Part shown: piece after piece, positions 25,621 to 34,008 of the stretch
Layout of the letters: each line of letters begins with the position of its first letter
Numbering within the stretch: position 1 is the stretch's first letter
Assembly: GCF_028291745.1 (NCBI RefSeq)
Contig: NZ_JAQGNQ010000023.1
Location: 1-57,034 of the forward strand
Reading direction: 5' to 3'
Origin: Ramlibacter sp.
Lineage (GTDB): Bacteria > Pseudomonadota > Gammaproteobacteria > Burkholderiales > Burkholderiaceae_C
DNA: 57,034 nucleotides
Translations under genes and position numbers: made by a program
The notes under the pieces: generated by a model
Databases searched by the model: none
What the model saw: the letters and a program-made list of their open reading frames with translations, nothing else
Told to the model about the DNA's origin: nothing

Positions 25621-25673
25621 TAGCGGCCTGGCGCCTGTCTGCCCACCGGTTCAACGTTCAAGGAAGCAGGTTC

Positions 25674-26660
25674 ATGCAGTCATTCGTCTTCAGCAAGTTG
25701 TTTTGCCGGCTCCTGCTCGTCGTGCTGGCGCTGTCGCTGCCGGGCGCGGCATTCGCGCAAGCCTGGCCAGCCCACCCGATCCGCATGGTGGTGCCCTTTT
25801 CGGCAGGGGCAGGCGTGACCGACATCATGGCGCGCCTGGTTGCCAAACACCTGAGTGACAGCCTCGGGCAGCCGGTGGTGATCGACAACCGGCCCGGGGC
25901 CGGGGGAATCGCGGGGACGGACGCCGTCGCGAAAGCCGCCCCCGACGGCTATACCTTCCTGGTGTCGAATGTGGCGCACACGGTGGACCCGTACCTGTAT
26001 TCCAGGCTGCCGTTCGATCCGGTGGCCGACTTCATTCCCGTGACCATGATCAACTCCGCACCGCTACTGCTGGTGGTGCATCCGTCGGTCCCGGTGACTT
26101 CGGTGAAGGAACTGGTCGCCTACGCGAAGACGCATCCGGGCAAGCTGAACTATGGATCCGGCGGCGTGGGCACCACGCCGCACCTCGCCGGCGAGCTGTT
26201 CAAGTCGCTCTCCGGCATCGATGCCGTGCACGTGCCGTACAAGGGCGGTGCGCCCGCGCTCAACGACCTCATGGCCGGCCAGCTGACGTACATGATCGAG
26301 AACGTACCGGGCACGATGCCGTTCGTGAAGGCCGGCAGGCTGCGCGCGCTCGCCATCACCAGCGCGCAGCGCTCGCCGCTCGTCCCCGCGCTGCCGACGA
26401 TGGCCGAGGCCGGTGTGCCCGGCTACGAGGTGATCGGCTGGAACGCCATCTTTGCCGTGAAGGGAACGCCGCCGGCAATCGTGGCGCGGCTGCAAACCGA
26501 GGTGGCCAGGATCCTGCGCCTGCCGGAGGTGCGCCAGCAGATGGCCGCGCTCGGGGCGGAACCGATCGGCAACACCCCGGAGGAGTTCAGCGCGTTTCTC
26601 AAGACCGAGACGGCGCGCTGGGGCAAGGTCATCAAGGAAAAGGGAATTCGGGCCGACTGA
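25674..26660 (+). CDS. Bug-family tripartite tricarboxylate transporter receptor (1)
   Basis: A 328-residue periplasmic solute-binding protein of the Bug (TctC) family. The signal peptide ends at AFA/QAWP near residue 25. Family segments are IRMVVPFSAGAGVTDIMARL, VVIDNRPGAGGIAGTDAVAK, APDGYT, and YKGGAPALNDLMAGQ. No TctA/TctB membrane genes are in the window, as is usual for the many orphan Bug proteins of Burkholderiales. It forms a pair with the MmgE/PrpD gene whose ATG shares its last stop base. It is highly similar, including 56 identical bases in a row, to the Bug gene at 28039. A role in carboxylate uptake or sensing is inferred from the family. Confidence 0.94.
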   Translation: MQSFVFSKLFCRLLLVVLALSLPGAAFAQAWPAHPIRMVVPFSAGAGVTDIMARLVAKHLSDSLGQPVVIDNRPGAGGIAGTDAVAKAAPDGYTFLVSNVAHTVDPYLYSRLPFDPVADFIPVTMINSAPLLLVVHPSVPVTSVKELVAYAKTHPGKLNYGSGGVGTTPHLAGELFKSLSGIDAVHVPYKGGAPALNDLMAGQLTYMIENVPGTMPFVKAGRLRALAITSAQRSPLVPALPTMAEAGVPGYEVIGWNAIFAVKGTPPAIVARLQTEVARILRLPEVRQQMAALGAEPIGNTPEEFSAFLKTETARWGKVIKEKGIRAD

Positions 26661-28018
26661 TGGACGATCTACAACAGACAGGCGTTACCCGGGCAATCGC
26701 GCGCTTTGCCGTCGAGTCGCGCTGGCAGTCGATTCCCGCGGCGGTCAGGCACGAAGCCAAGCGCGCGCTGCTCAATTGGGCGGGCTGCGCGCTCGGCGGC
26801 TGCCGCGACGAGAGCGTGGATACCGCGCTGGCGGTGCTCTCGGAATGTTCCGGGCGCCCGCAGGCGACGCTGTTCGGGCGCGACGAGCGCACGGACATCC
26901 TGAGCGCCGCGGCGCTCAACGGCCTGAGCTCCAACATCCTCGACTTCGACGATACGCATCTGCGCACGGTGATCCATCCCACCGTGCCGGTCGCGGCCGC
27001 CCTGTGCGCCTTGGCCGAGCGCGTGCCCGTGACGGGCGCGCAACTGCTGCATGCATTCATCCTCGGCGTCGAAGTCGAGTGCCGCATCGGCAATGCGATC
27101 TCGCCGGAGCATTACGACGCGGGTTGGCACATCACGGCGACCTGCGGAGTTTTCGGTGCGGCGGCGGCGTGTGCCAAGCTGCTCGGGCTCGACCCGCAGA
27201 GGACGGCATGGGCGCTCGGCATCGCCGCGAACCAGGCAGCGGGCACCACCGGCGCGCACGGCAGCATGACCAAGTCGTGGAACATGGCGAGCGCGGCGCG
27301 CAACGGCCTGCTGGCCGCGCTGCTGGCCGCCAGGGGTTTCACCAGCACCGAGCAGGGCCTCGAAGGCGAGCGCGGCTTCACGCGGGTGCTGGCGCAGCGC
27401 CGCGACCTCGACGAGATCACGCGCGGGCTGGGCGCAAGCTGGGAACTGGCGCGCAACACCTACAAGCCATATCCGTGCGGCATCGTCGCGCATCCGGTCA
27501 TCGACGGTTGCCTGGCGCTGCGCGGTGAAGACCGGGTGGCCGCCGATTCCATCGAACGCATCGAATTGCGTGTGCATCCGCTGGTGCGGATGCTGATGGG
27601 GAACGCGGTGCCGACCAGCGGACTGGAAGCCAAGCTTTCGGTGCAGCACTGCGCGGCCGCGGCATTCCTTCATGGCCAGGTCGGCGTGCGCGAGTTCACG
27701 GACGCGTGCGTCAACGATCCCGCCGTCGCCGCGTTGCGGGCCCGCGTGATCCTCGCCGAAGACGCGGCCATGCCCAAGGAGGCAGCAGGCGTCGCCGTAC
27801 GCTTGCAGGACGGCTCGGCGTTGGAGCGGTATGTGCCGCACGCGACCGGGAGCCTGGAGCGGCCCATGAGCGATGCAGCGCTCGCCCGCAAATTCCACGT
27901 GCTGGCCGAGTGGGGCTGGCCGCAATGCGACGCATCCGCGTTCCTCGCACTTGCGTGGTCGCTCGACGATCTCACCGATGCCGGCGAGTTCGTGCGCGCG
28001 GCCGCGCCGCATCCTTAG
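26660..28018 (+). CDS. MmgE/PrpD family protein (1)
   Basis: A 452-residue protein of the MmgE/PrpD family, which includes 2-methylcitrate dehydratase and cis-aconitate decarboxylase. The helical N-terminal domain carries the LNGLSSNILDFDDTHLRTVIHPTVP active-site region and later HITATCGVFGAAAACAKLLG and TYKPYPCGIVAHPVIDG, where the K-x-Y-P-x-C segment is a family hallmark. It would dehydrate, isomerise or decarboxylate a tri- or dicarboxylate. The ATG overlaps the Bug stop by one base (TGATG), so the pair is coupled. The exact substrate cannot be read from sequence. Confidence 0.92.
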   Translation: MDDLQQTGVTRAIARFAVESRWQSIPAAVRHEAKRALLNWAGCALGGCRDESVDTALAVLSECSGRPQATLFGRDERTDILSAAALNGLSSNILDFDDTHLRTVIHPTVPVAAALCALAERVPVTGAQLLHAFILGVEVECRIGNAISPEHYDAGWHITATCGVFGAAAACAKLLGLDPQRTAWALGIAANQAAGTTGAHGSMTKSWNMASAARNGLLAALLAARGFTSTEQGLEGERGFTRVLAQRRDLDEITRGLGASWELARNTYKPYPCGIVAHPVIDGCLALRGEDRVAADSIERIELRVHPLVRMLMGNAVPTSGLEAKLSVQHCAAAAFLHGQVGVREFTDACVNDPAVAALRARVILAEDAAMPKEAAGVAVRLQDGSALERYVPHATGSLERPMSDAALARKFHVLAEWGWPQCDASAFLALAWSLDDLTDAGEFVRAAAPHP

Positions 28019-28038
28019 CCAACCAGGAAAGAGTTCCG

Positions 28039-29025
28039 ATGAACCCGTCCGCCGTCCGCAAACTGCTTTGCCGCCTCCTGCTCGCCCTGCTGGCGCTGCC
28101 GCTGCCAGGCGTGGTCTTCGCGCAAGCCTGGCCGAATCGCGCGATCCGCATGGTGGTGCCCTTTTCGGCGGGCAGCGGCGGGACCGACCTGATGGCGCGC
28201 CTCATCGAACAACGCCTGAGCGCGAGCCTCGGCCAGCGCATCGTGATCGACAACCGCCCGGGAGCCGGAGGCGTGCCCGCCACGGACATGGTGGCGAAAG
28301 CGGCCCCCGACGGCTATACGCTCCTGATGACCAACGTCTCGCTCGCGGCGAACCCCTATCTGTATCCGAAGCTGCCCTTCGATCCGCTGAAGGATCTCGC
28401 GCCTGTGACCATGATCAACTCCGCACCGCTGCTGCTGGTGGTGCATCCGTCGGTCCCCGTGGCTTCGGTGAAGGAACTGCTCGCCTATGCGAAGTCGCAT
28501 CCCGGCAAGCTCAACTACGGTTCGGGCGGTGTGGGCAGCACGCCGCACCTCGCCAGCGAGCTGTTCAAGTCGCTCTCCGGAAACGACGCCGTGCACGTGC
28601 CGTACAAGGGCGGCGCGCCCGCGCTCAACGATCTCGTGGGCGGGCAGTTGTCCTTCATGATCGAGAACATGGCCGGCACGATGCCGTTCGTGAAGGCCGG
28701 CAAGCTGCGGGCGCTCGCCATCACCAGCGCGCAGCGCTCGCCGCTCGCCCCCGAGCTGCCGACGATGGGCGAGGCGGGCGTGCCCGGTTACGAGGTGATC
28801 GGCTGGAACGGGATCGTGGCCCCGAGAGGAACGCCGCCGGAGATCGTGGCGCGGCTGCAAACCGAGGTGGCCAGGATCCTGCGCCTGCCGGAGGTGCGGC
28901 AGCAGATGGCCGCGCTCGGGGCGGAGCCGGTCGGCAACACCCCGGAGGAATTCGGCGCGTTCATCAAGGCCGAGATGGTTCGCTGGGGCACGGTCATCAA
29001 GGAAAAAGGCATTCGGGCCGAGTGA
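28039..29025 (+). CDS. Bug-family tripartite tricarboxylate transporter receptor (2)
   Basis: A 328-residue Bug/TctC protein with signal peptide (cleavage after VFA). It has exactly the same length as the protein encoded at 25674 and aligns with it without gaps. The ATG at 28039 follows AGGAAAGAG. Most differences fall around residues 90-110 (MTNVSLAANPYLYPKLPFDP against VSNVAHTVDPYLYSRLPFDP) and 260-275 (IVAPRGTPPE against IFAVKGTPPA), which may alter ligand choice. It arose by recent duplication of the neighbour or conversion with it. Confidence 0.94.
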   Translation: MNPSAVRKLLCRLLLALLALPLPGVVFAQAWPNRAIRMVVPFSAGSGGTDLMARLIEQRLSASLGQRIVIDNRPGAGGVPATDMVAKAAPDGYTLLMTNVSLAANPYLYPKLPFDPLKDLAPVTMINSAPLLLVVHPSVPVASVKELLAYAKSHPGKLNYGSGGVGSTPHLASELFKSLSGNDAVHVPYKGGAPALNDLVGGQLSFMIENMAGTMPFVKAGKLRALAITSAQRSPLAPELPTMGEAGVPGYEVIGWNGIVAPRGTPPEIVARLQTEVARILRLPEVRQQMAALGAEPVGNTPEEFGAFIKAEMVRWGTVIKEKGIRAE

Positions 29026-29082
29026 CGCGCGCTATCCACGCGCCGCATGAAAAAAACGACTTTCGGTTCAAAAGGAACGCAC

Positions 29083-30468
29083 ATGGCCCGGGAAATTGAA
29101 GAGCTCGCTCGCTTCGTCGCCGAAACGACGCTGGAGCAGGTGCCGCTGGAAGTGCAGCGGTATGCGAAGCTGGTCGTGCTGGACACGATCGGTGTCATCC
29201 TCGCAGGCGCAAGCCGGCCCGAGGTGCGGGGGCTGCGCGAGCGCCTGAACGCGACCGCGGGGACCGGCGCCACCGTGTTCGCGCCCGGTTGGCCGGCGGG
29301 CGACCCCCGCACCGCCGCCATGTTGAATGGCATCGCCGGCCGGTCCATCGAGCTGGGCGAGGGCAACCGCTATGTTTCCTACCAGGGCGCCATGCAGATC
29401 CTGCCCGGCCTCCTGAGCGTCGGCGAGTGGGAGCGCCGGTCAGGCCGGGAGATCCTCTCGGCCTTGATCCTTGGGTATGACGCCGGCGCGCGCCTCGGCG
29501 CGGCGATGAAGACCCGGCCGCTCGCCCACCAGAACGGCCAGGCTGCGCTGTTGGGCGCGGCCGCGGCGGGATCGCGCTTGCGGGCGCTGGACGCCGCCGA
29601 CACGAGCCGGGCGATGCGCATCGCCGCCACGCTGGTCCTGACCCCGAGCTACAACAATGCCGTAGCCGGCGCGACCACGCTGAACGTGGCAGGCGGCATG
29701 AGCGGCTTCGTGCTCGGGCTCGCACCCGATCTGGCGCTGGCGGGCTTTACGGCGCAGGACGACGCGATCGAGGAAGCGCTCAGCAGCCTGGTCGGCGACG
29801 GCTTCGCGCCGGCCGGCGTGCTGGAGCAGCTCGGCATCCGCTGGGAGATCACGCGCAACTGGCTGCGCCTGCGGGCCTGCTGCAATCCGATCTATGCGGC
29901 GCTCGATGCGCTCGAGGAAGCCATTGCGGCGCTGGGCGCGAAAGGCGAAGACATCGAGCGCATCGACATCGCCACATTCGAGTTCGCAGCGGTCATGCGC
30001 AACCCCGACCCGCCGAACTATTTCGCCTCGAAATACTCGCTGCCCCATGTGGCCGCCTGCCTGGCCGTGCGAGGGAGCGCCGGCCATGAGGCGGTCGACG
30101 ACTCGGCGCTGCAGGACCCGGAGATCGCCGCGCTGCGCCACCGCATACACGTCAGCGCGGACCCGGCATTGACGGCGAGGGTTCCGGCCTCGAAGCCGGC
30201 CCGCGTCACGGTCAGCCTGAAGGACGGGCGGCAGGCCACGCGCAGCTGCGACAGTCCGAGAGGCGATTGCCTCAACCCGTACGACGCGTCGGAGATCCGC
30301 CAGAAGTTTCGCCAGCTCGCATCCACGGCACTCACGTCGCGAGGCCTGGACGAAGTCGAACGCGCGATCGACAGACTGGAGCATTGGACGAGCGCGTCCG
30401 AGCTGGTCGACCTGCTGCGTCGCCACTCCCGCGCGGATTGGAAAAGCCCGATCGCTCCCGGGTCTTGA
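29083..30468 (+). CDS. MmgE/PrpD family protein (2)
   Basis: A 461-residue MmgE/PrpD family protein. It is only distantly similar to the one at 26660, and the usual LDFDD block reads SIELGEGNRYVSYQG, meaning the aspartates of the classical active site are changed. Other family segments are kept (MLNGIAGRSIELG, HQNGQAALLGAAAAGSRL, WLRLRACCNPIYAALDALEE). I chose the ATG at 29083, preceded by AAAGGAA; an ATG at 29047 is in frame. A different reaction or substrate from methylcitrate dehydration is likely. It follows the second Bug gene, repeating the Bug/MmgE pairing. Confidence 0.88.
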   Translation: MAREIEELARFVAETTLEQVPLEVQRYAKLVVLDTIGVILAGASRPEVRGLRERLNATAGTGATVFAPGWPAGDPRTAAMLNGIAGRSIELGEGNRYVSYQGAMQILPGLLSVGEWERRSGREILSALILGYDAGARLGAAMKTRPLAHQNGQAALLGAAAAGSRLRALDAADTSRAMRIAATLVLTPSYNNAVAGATTLNVAGGMSGFVLGLAPDLALAGFTAQDDAIEEALSSLVGDGFAPAGVLEQLGIRWEITRNWLRLRACCNPIYAALDALEEAIAALGAKGEDIERIDIATFEFAAVMRNPDPPNYFASKYSLPHVAACLAVRGSAGHEAVDDSALQDPEIAALRHRIHVSADPALTARVPASKPARVTVSLKDGRQATRSCDSPRGDCLNPYDASEIRQKFRQLASTALTSRGLDEVERAIDRLEHWTSASELVDLLRRHSRADWKSPIAPGS

Positions 30469-30472
30469 GCGG

Positions 30473-30637
30473 GTGAACGAGCTGAGGTTCGCGACAGTCA
30501 CGCCGCAGCGTCGCATACGCTACGAGTCCGAGCACCGGCAGCTGGTGCAGGCCATCAAGCGGCGCGATGCCGGCGGCGCCCGCGAGATGACGATAGCCCA
30601 CCTGTTGGGCGTGAAGCGCAATCTGCTGGCGCGGTGA
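30473..30637 (+). pseudogene. C-terminal remnant of a GntR/FCD-type regulator
   Basis: A 54-codon frame whose product after residue 18 (ESEHRQLVQAIKRRDAGGAR, then EMTIAHLLGVKRNLLAR) matches by eye the final helix pair of FCD-domain GntR regulators (E-H-x-x-L-x-A-I-x-x-R-D, then M-x-x-H-L-x-x-V-x-x-x-L). The DNA-binding domain and most of the effector domain are missing. It sits between the MmgE gene and the LysR gene, so the cluster probably once had a GntR-type regulator. A free-standing small gene is less likely. Confidence 0.6.
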
Positions 30638-30646
30638 GCGGGCATC

Positions 30647-31561
30647 GTGAATCTGAACGAATTCGTCACCTTCGTGGGCATAGCGGAAGCCGGCAGCTTC
30701 TCGCAGGCCGCGGAACGGCTCGGCATCTCCAAGGCACTCGCGACCAAGCACGTCGCCGAACTCGAGCATTCGCTGGGCGTGAAGCTGCTGCACCGGAACA
30801 CGCGCCGCATTGGGCTCACGCCCGCGGGCGAGATGTTCCTTGAACGCTGCAAGCAATTGCTCGTGCAGGCCGAAGCAGCGGTCCATGACCTGGAGCAATT
30901 CCGCAGTTCGCCCGTGGGCCACGTGAAGGTCAGTTCCGCCATCGCCTTCGGCCGCATCCACCTGGTGCCCCTGATCGCGCGCTTCCTGCAGGCGCAGCCC
31001 GGCGTCACGGTGGAACTGCACCTGACCGACCGCTTCGCCGACCTGGTCACCAGCGGGCAGGACGTGGTGATCCGCACCGCCGACGAGCCGCGGCTGCTGT
31101 CTCTGGTCGCGCGTTCGCTGGCGCCATGGCGCTGGATCCTTTGCGCCGCACCCTCGTACCTGGAGCGGCACGGCCAGCCGCAGGCACCGCGCGAGCTCCC
31201 CGGGCACAACTGCCTCCTTTACTCCAGCAACGCGGACGGCGTCTGGCACTTCAGCGGCGCCGAGCACGATGAGTCCGTGCGCGTGCGCGGCAACTACAAG
31301 GCGAACAACGCCGACGGCGTCCTGCAGGCCACCCTGCAAGGCCTGGGCATCGCGGCCATCAGCACGATGGCGGCGGGCGACGAGGTTCGTGCCGGCCGGC
31401 TGGTGCGGCTGCTGCCGCAATGGCAGCTTCCGCACAGCATCCTTTATGCCTCGCACCTGCCGAATCCGACGATGCCGCTGTGCGTGCGCACCTTCATCCA
31501 GTTCCTCCAGCGCGAGCTGGGCGCGTCCCCGTACTGGGACCGGGACCTCGGGTTTTCATGA
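30647..31561 (+). CDS. LysR-family transcriptional regulator
   Basis: A 304-residue LysR regulator with the N-terminal helix-turn-helix (FVGIAEAGSFSQAAERLGIS, then KALATKHVAELEHSLGVKLL) and a full effector domain. It is of the CrgA-like group in which the recognition helix is followed by RNTRRIGLTPAGE. The start codon is GTG at 30647, nine bases after the GntR remnant. It precedes a third Bug gene and the triple RidA gene on the same strand, which it may control. The neighbouring palindrome at 31575-31591 is a possible site. Confidence 0.92.
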   Translation: MNLNEFVTFVGIAEAGSFSQAAERLGISKALATKHVAELEHSLGVKLLHRNTRRIGLTPAGEMFLERCKQLLVQAEAAVHDLEQFRSSPVGHVKVSSAIAFGRIHLVPLIARFLQAQPGVTVELHLTDRFADLVTSGQDVVIRTADEPRLLSLVARSLAPWRWILCAAPSYLERHGQPQAPRELPGHNCLLYSSNADGVWHFSGAEHDESVRVRGNYKANNADGVLQATLQGLGIAAISTMAAGDEVRAGRLVRLLPQWQLPHSILYASHLPNPTMPLCVRTFIQFLQRELGASPYWDRDLGFS

Positions 31562-31574
31562 AGGCCCGTGCGCG

Positions 31575-31591
31575 GTGAACAGTCTGTTCAC
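31575..31591. promoter_or_regulatory. perfect 8+1+8 palindrome between LysR and Bug genes
   Basis: GTGAACAG, one base, CTGTTCAC forms a perfect inverted repeat 13 bp after the LysR stop and 76 bp before the Bug start. It has no following T run, so an operator is more likely than a terminator. The symmetric form with a one-base centre suggests a dimeric helix-turn-helix regulator, possibly the GntR protein now decayed next door (inference). Confidence 0.5.
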
Positions 31592-31667
31592 GCCGGATGC
31601 GTTGCCAAGCCCCTACCCACTGATCCACATTCATACCGTCCCCGTGCTTTGTAGGAACGAACGCCCC

Positions 31668-32645
31668 ATGAGCCTGTCCTTGACCCGGCGCCGCCTGCTT
31701 GCGGCGCCCGCTGTCCTTTGCCTCGGCCCGCTGCTGGCCCAGGCCGCTGACTATCCAACCCGGCCCCTGCGCATCATCGTCCCGTATTCCGCCGGCGGCT
31801 CATCCGATGCGCCGATGCGGGCGATCGCGGAGCAGTTGAGCCGGCAACTCGGCCAAGCCTTCATTGTCGAGAACAAACCCGGCCAGGGCGGCATGATCGG
31901 CGCCGAGTACGTGGCGCATTCGGCGCCGGACGGCTATACGCTGCTGCTGGGGTCCAATCCCCAGACCATAAGCGCTTCGCTTTACAGCCGTCTCACCTTC
32001 GATCCGGTAGAGGACTTCGCACCGATCTCGCTGTTCGACCGCGAGCCGAGCGTGCTGGTGGTGCATCCAAGTTTCCCTGCCCGCAACCTGCAGGAGTTCA
32101 TTGCGTACGTGAAGGCACATCCCGGCAAGATCAACTATGCGTCTTCCGGCAATGGCAGCGCGCAGCATCTCTTCACCGCGCAATTCCTGGCGGAAGCGGA
32201 TCTCAAGATGGCGCATGTGCCCTATCGCGGCAGCGCGCAAGCGGTGACAGACGTGATCGGCGGGCAAGTTCCCGTGGCGATGCCGGGACTCGCGGCAATG
32301 GTGGCCCACATCCAGGGCGGGCGCCTGCGCGCGCTGGCCACCAGCGGGGGCAAGCGTTCGCCGCTGCTGCCGGAGGTGCCCACCTTTGCCGAGTCCGGGT
32401 ATCCGGGGGCCACGGCGTATGTCTGGAACGGGTTGCTGGCCCCGAAGGGGACACCCCCCGAAGTGATTGACCGATTGGGCAAGGAGCTGAAGACGGCGCT
32501 GGCAGCGCCCCCGGTGAAGGCCTTCATGGACAAGGCCGCCGTGGAAGTCATCACGGACACGCCCGCGGCCTTCCTCGCCTTCCTGCGCGAGGAGAAGCAG
32601 CGCTCGGCCAGGGTCATCAAGGAAGCCGGGCTGCACATCGACTGA
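31668..32645 (+). CDS. Bug-family tripartite tricarboxylate transporter receptor (3)
   Basis: A 325-residue Bug/TctC protein with a twin-arginine-like N-terminus (SLTRRRLLAAPAVLCLGPLL) and cleavage after AQA near residue 27. Family segments are LRIIVPYSAGGSSDAPMRAI, FIVENKPGQGGMIGAEYVA, APDGYTLL, YRGSAQAVTDVIGGQVPVAM. It is clearly diverged from the two Bug proteins upstream. The start is the ATG at 31668 (GGAACGAACGCCCC before it). It is followed 13 bp later by the triple RidA gene, an unusual partner. Confidence 0.93.
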   Translation: MSLSLTRRRLLAAPAVLCLGPLLAQAADYPTRPLRIIVPYSAGGSSDAPMRAIAEQLSRQLGQAFIVENKPGQGGMIGAEYVAHSAPDGYTLLLGSNPQTISASLYSRLTFDPVEDFAPISLFDREPSVLVVHPSFPARNLQEFIAYVKAHPGKINYASSGNGSAQHLFTAQFLAEADLKMAHVPYRGSAQAVTDVIGGQVPVAMPGLAAMVAHIQGGRLRALATSGGKRSPLLPEVPTFAESGYPGATAYVWNGLLAPKGTPPEVIDRLGKELKTALAAPPVKAFMDKAAVEVITDTPAAFLAFLREEKQRSARVIKEAGLHID

Positions 32646-32658
32646 GCGAAAGAGAAGC

Positions 32659-33939
32659 ATGAGCATCGATCGAATCGGGACGCGCGCCTACGGCACGGGC
32701 GACGTCGTTCACACCCCCTACGTGCGCGCCGGCAAATGGGTGTTCGGTACCGGCCTGCGCGCCACGCGCGCCGACGGCCTGCTGGATCCCGAAGTCGCCC
32801 TCGAGGGCCGCCCGCTCGGAGCCGCGCCCAAGGCGCAGCGCGAGGCCGCGGCCATCTTCGCCGGCATGGCGAGCAATCTGGAACAGGCGGGCAGCGACAT
32901 CCGCCGCGTCGCGCGTCTCGACCAGTACTACCCCGACGCGGAATACGTCGACCCCTATCACGTGGCGCGCAAGAAGGCGTTGGCAGGCCAGGTAGCACCG
33001 AGCACCTCGGTCATTGTGCGCAGGCTGCTGAACCTGGATGCATCCATGGACGTGCAGGTGCTCGCCGCAACGCACGCCAGCGGCTACCAGGTCGAGCGGC
33101 CGCACCAGGGCGGGCTGAATGCACCCGCCACCTCCGGTTACGCGCCGTGCGTGCGCGTGGGTGACATGATCTTCGTGGCCGGCCAGCTCGCACGCGACGG
33201 CAGCGGCAACATCGCCCCCGAGGCGCAGGTGCCTGCTGGCCAGCTGTGGAACGGCACCCGCATCAAGTTGGAAACGGAGTACCTGGTCAGGCGGCGCCTG
33301 GTCCCTGCCCTGGAGGCAGCGGGTAGCCATCTCGAACTGGTGCTGAAGGCACAGGTGTACCTCAGTCATTCGGCCGACCTGCCCGCGTTCTGGCAGACGT
33401 GGTCCGCCGCATTCGGCGGCCGCGTGCCGCCCACGACGGTGGTGCCCGTCGATCACCCTGGTTTCGGGACCAGCGCGGCGACCGTGGAGATCAACATCGT
33501 CGCTGCCCACGAAAGCGCCGCGAGCGGCGTACGGGACATCCGCTGCGACGTCGAACTCATGGCGAAAGACATGATCCCGGCGCGAGCCTTCGATGGCGTG
33601 CTCTTCGTAGCGGGCCTGATGGGCATCGAGAACGGCGGGGTAGTCGCAGCAAGCGTGCCGCATGCCAGCGCACCGTTCTTCCAGGATCCGGCGCAGGAGC
33701 AGTTCGCAGATGCGCTGGGCAAAGCGCGCACGATCTTCGCGGCGGCCGGCTCGGATCTCACCCAGGTTACCCGGGCCCTGCAGTTCCATGCCGACCTGGA
33801 GGACTTCCGCAGCTGCTATCTGGCATGGGACGCGGAGTCGCGCAGTGCCGGGATTCCCTTCAGCGCCATCGAGGTGGCACGGGACCTCTTTGCGCCCGGT
33901 GCGCGCGTGATCCTGGACCTGTGGGGCTCGGTCGCCTGA
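32659..33939 (+). CDS. protein of three RidA/YjgF-like domains
   Basis: A 426-residue protein that reads as three consecutive RidA-fold units (about residues 1-140, 150-285 and 290-426). Recognisable strands are YVRAGKWVFGTG, CVRVGDMIFVAGQLARDGSG and AFDGVLFVAGLMGIENGG; each unit has the helix-and-strand end (VARLDQYYPD, VLKAQVYLSHSADLPAFW, VTRALQFHADLEDFRSCY). RidA proteins form trimers and hydrolyse reactive enamines or imines, so a covalently linked trimer is a natural reading. The arginine that binds the substrate carboxylate in RidA (a C-terminal R-x-x-x-E/P segment) is not obvious in all units. It could remove an imine formed in this catabolic pathway (inference). Confidence 0.82.
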   Translation: MSIDRIGTRAYGTGDVVHTPYVRAGKWVFGTGLRATRADGLLDPEVALEGRPLGAAPKAQREAAAIFAGMASNLEQAGSDIRRVARLDQYYPDAEYVDPYHVARKKALAGQVAPSTSVIVRRLLNLDASMDVQVLAATHASGYQVERPHQGGLNAPATSGYAPCVRVGDMIFVAGQLARDGSGNIAPEAQVPAGQLWNGTRIKLETEYLVRRRLVPALEAAGSHLELVLKAQVYLSHSADLPAFWQTWSAAFGGRVPPTTVVPVDHPGFGTSAATVEINIVAAHESAASGVRDIRCDVELMAKDMIPARAFDGVLFVAGLMGIENGGVVAASVPHASAPFFQDPAQEQFADALGKARTIFAAAGSDLTQVTRALQFHADLEDFRSCYLAWDAESRSAGIPFSAIEVARDLFAPGARVILDLWGSVA

Positions 33940-33960
33940 ACAACCGCAGCCGCCCTCAGG

Positions 33961-33995
33961 GCCTGCCTCGTTGCTTTGCAAGCGACGAGGCAGGC
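33961..33995. terminator. strong hairpin between convergent genes
   Basis: A 16-bp stem (one T-G pair) with a three-base loop: GCCTGCCTCGTTGCTT, TGC, AAGCGACGAGGCAGGC. It lies between the RidA stop (33939) and the end of the leftward hydrolase gene (34009), so it can serve as terminator in both directions. No T run follows on either side, so it may act as a transcript-end stabiliser rather than a classical intrinsic terminator. Confidence 0.65.
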
Positions 33996-34008
33996 GCCGG
34001 TCGGGCAG

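Noticed and set aside
26660..30468. Tandem duplication of a whole Bug-MmgE unit
   Set aside because: The Bug genes are near copies but the two MmgE proteins differ in length and active-site block, so the unit was not duplicated recently as a whole.
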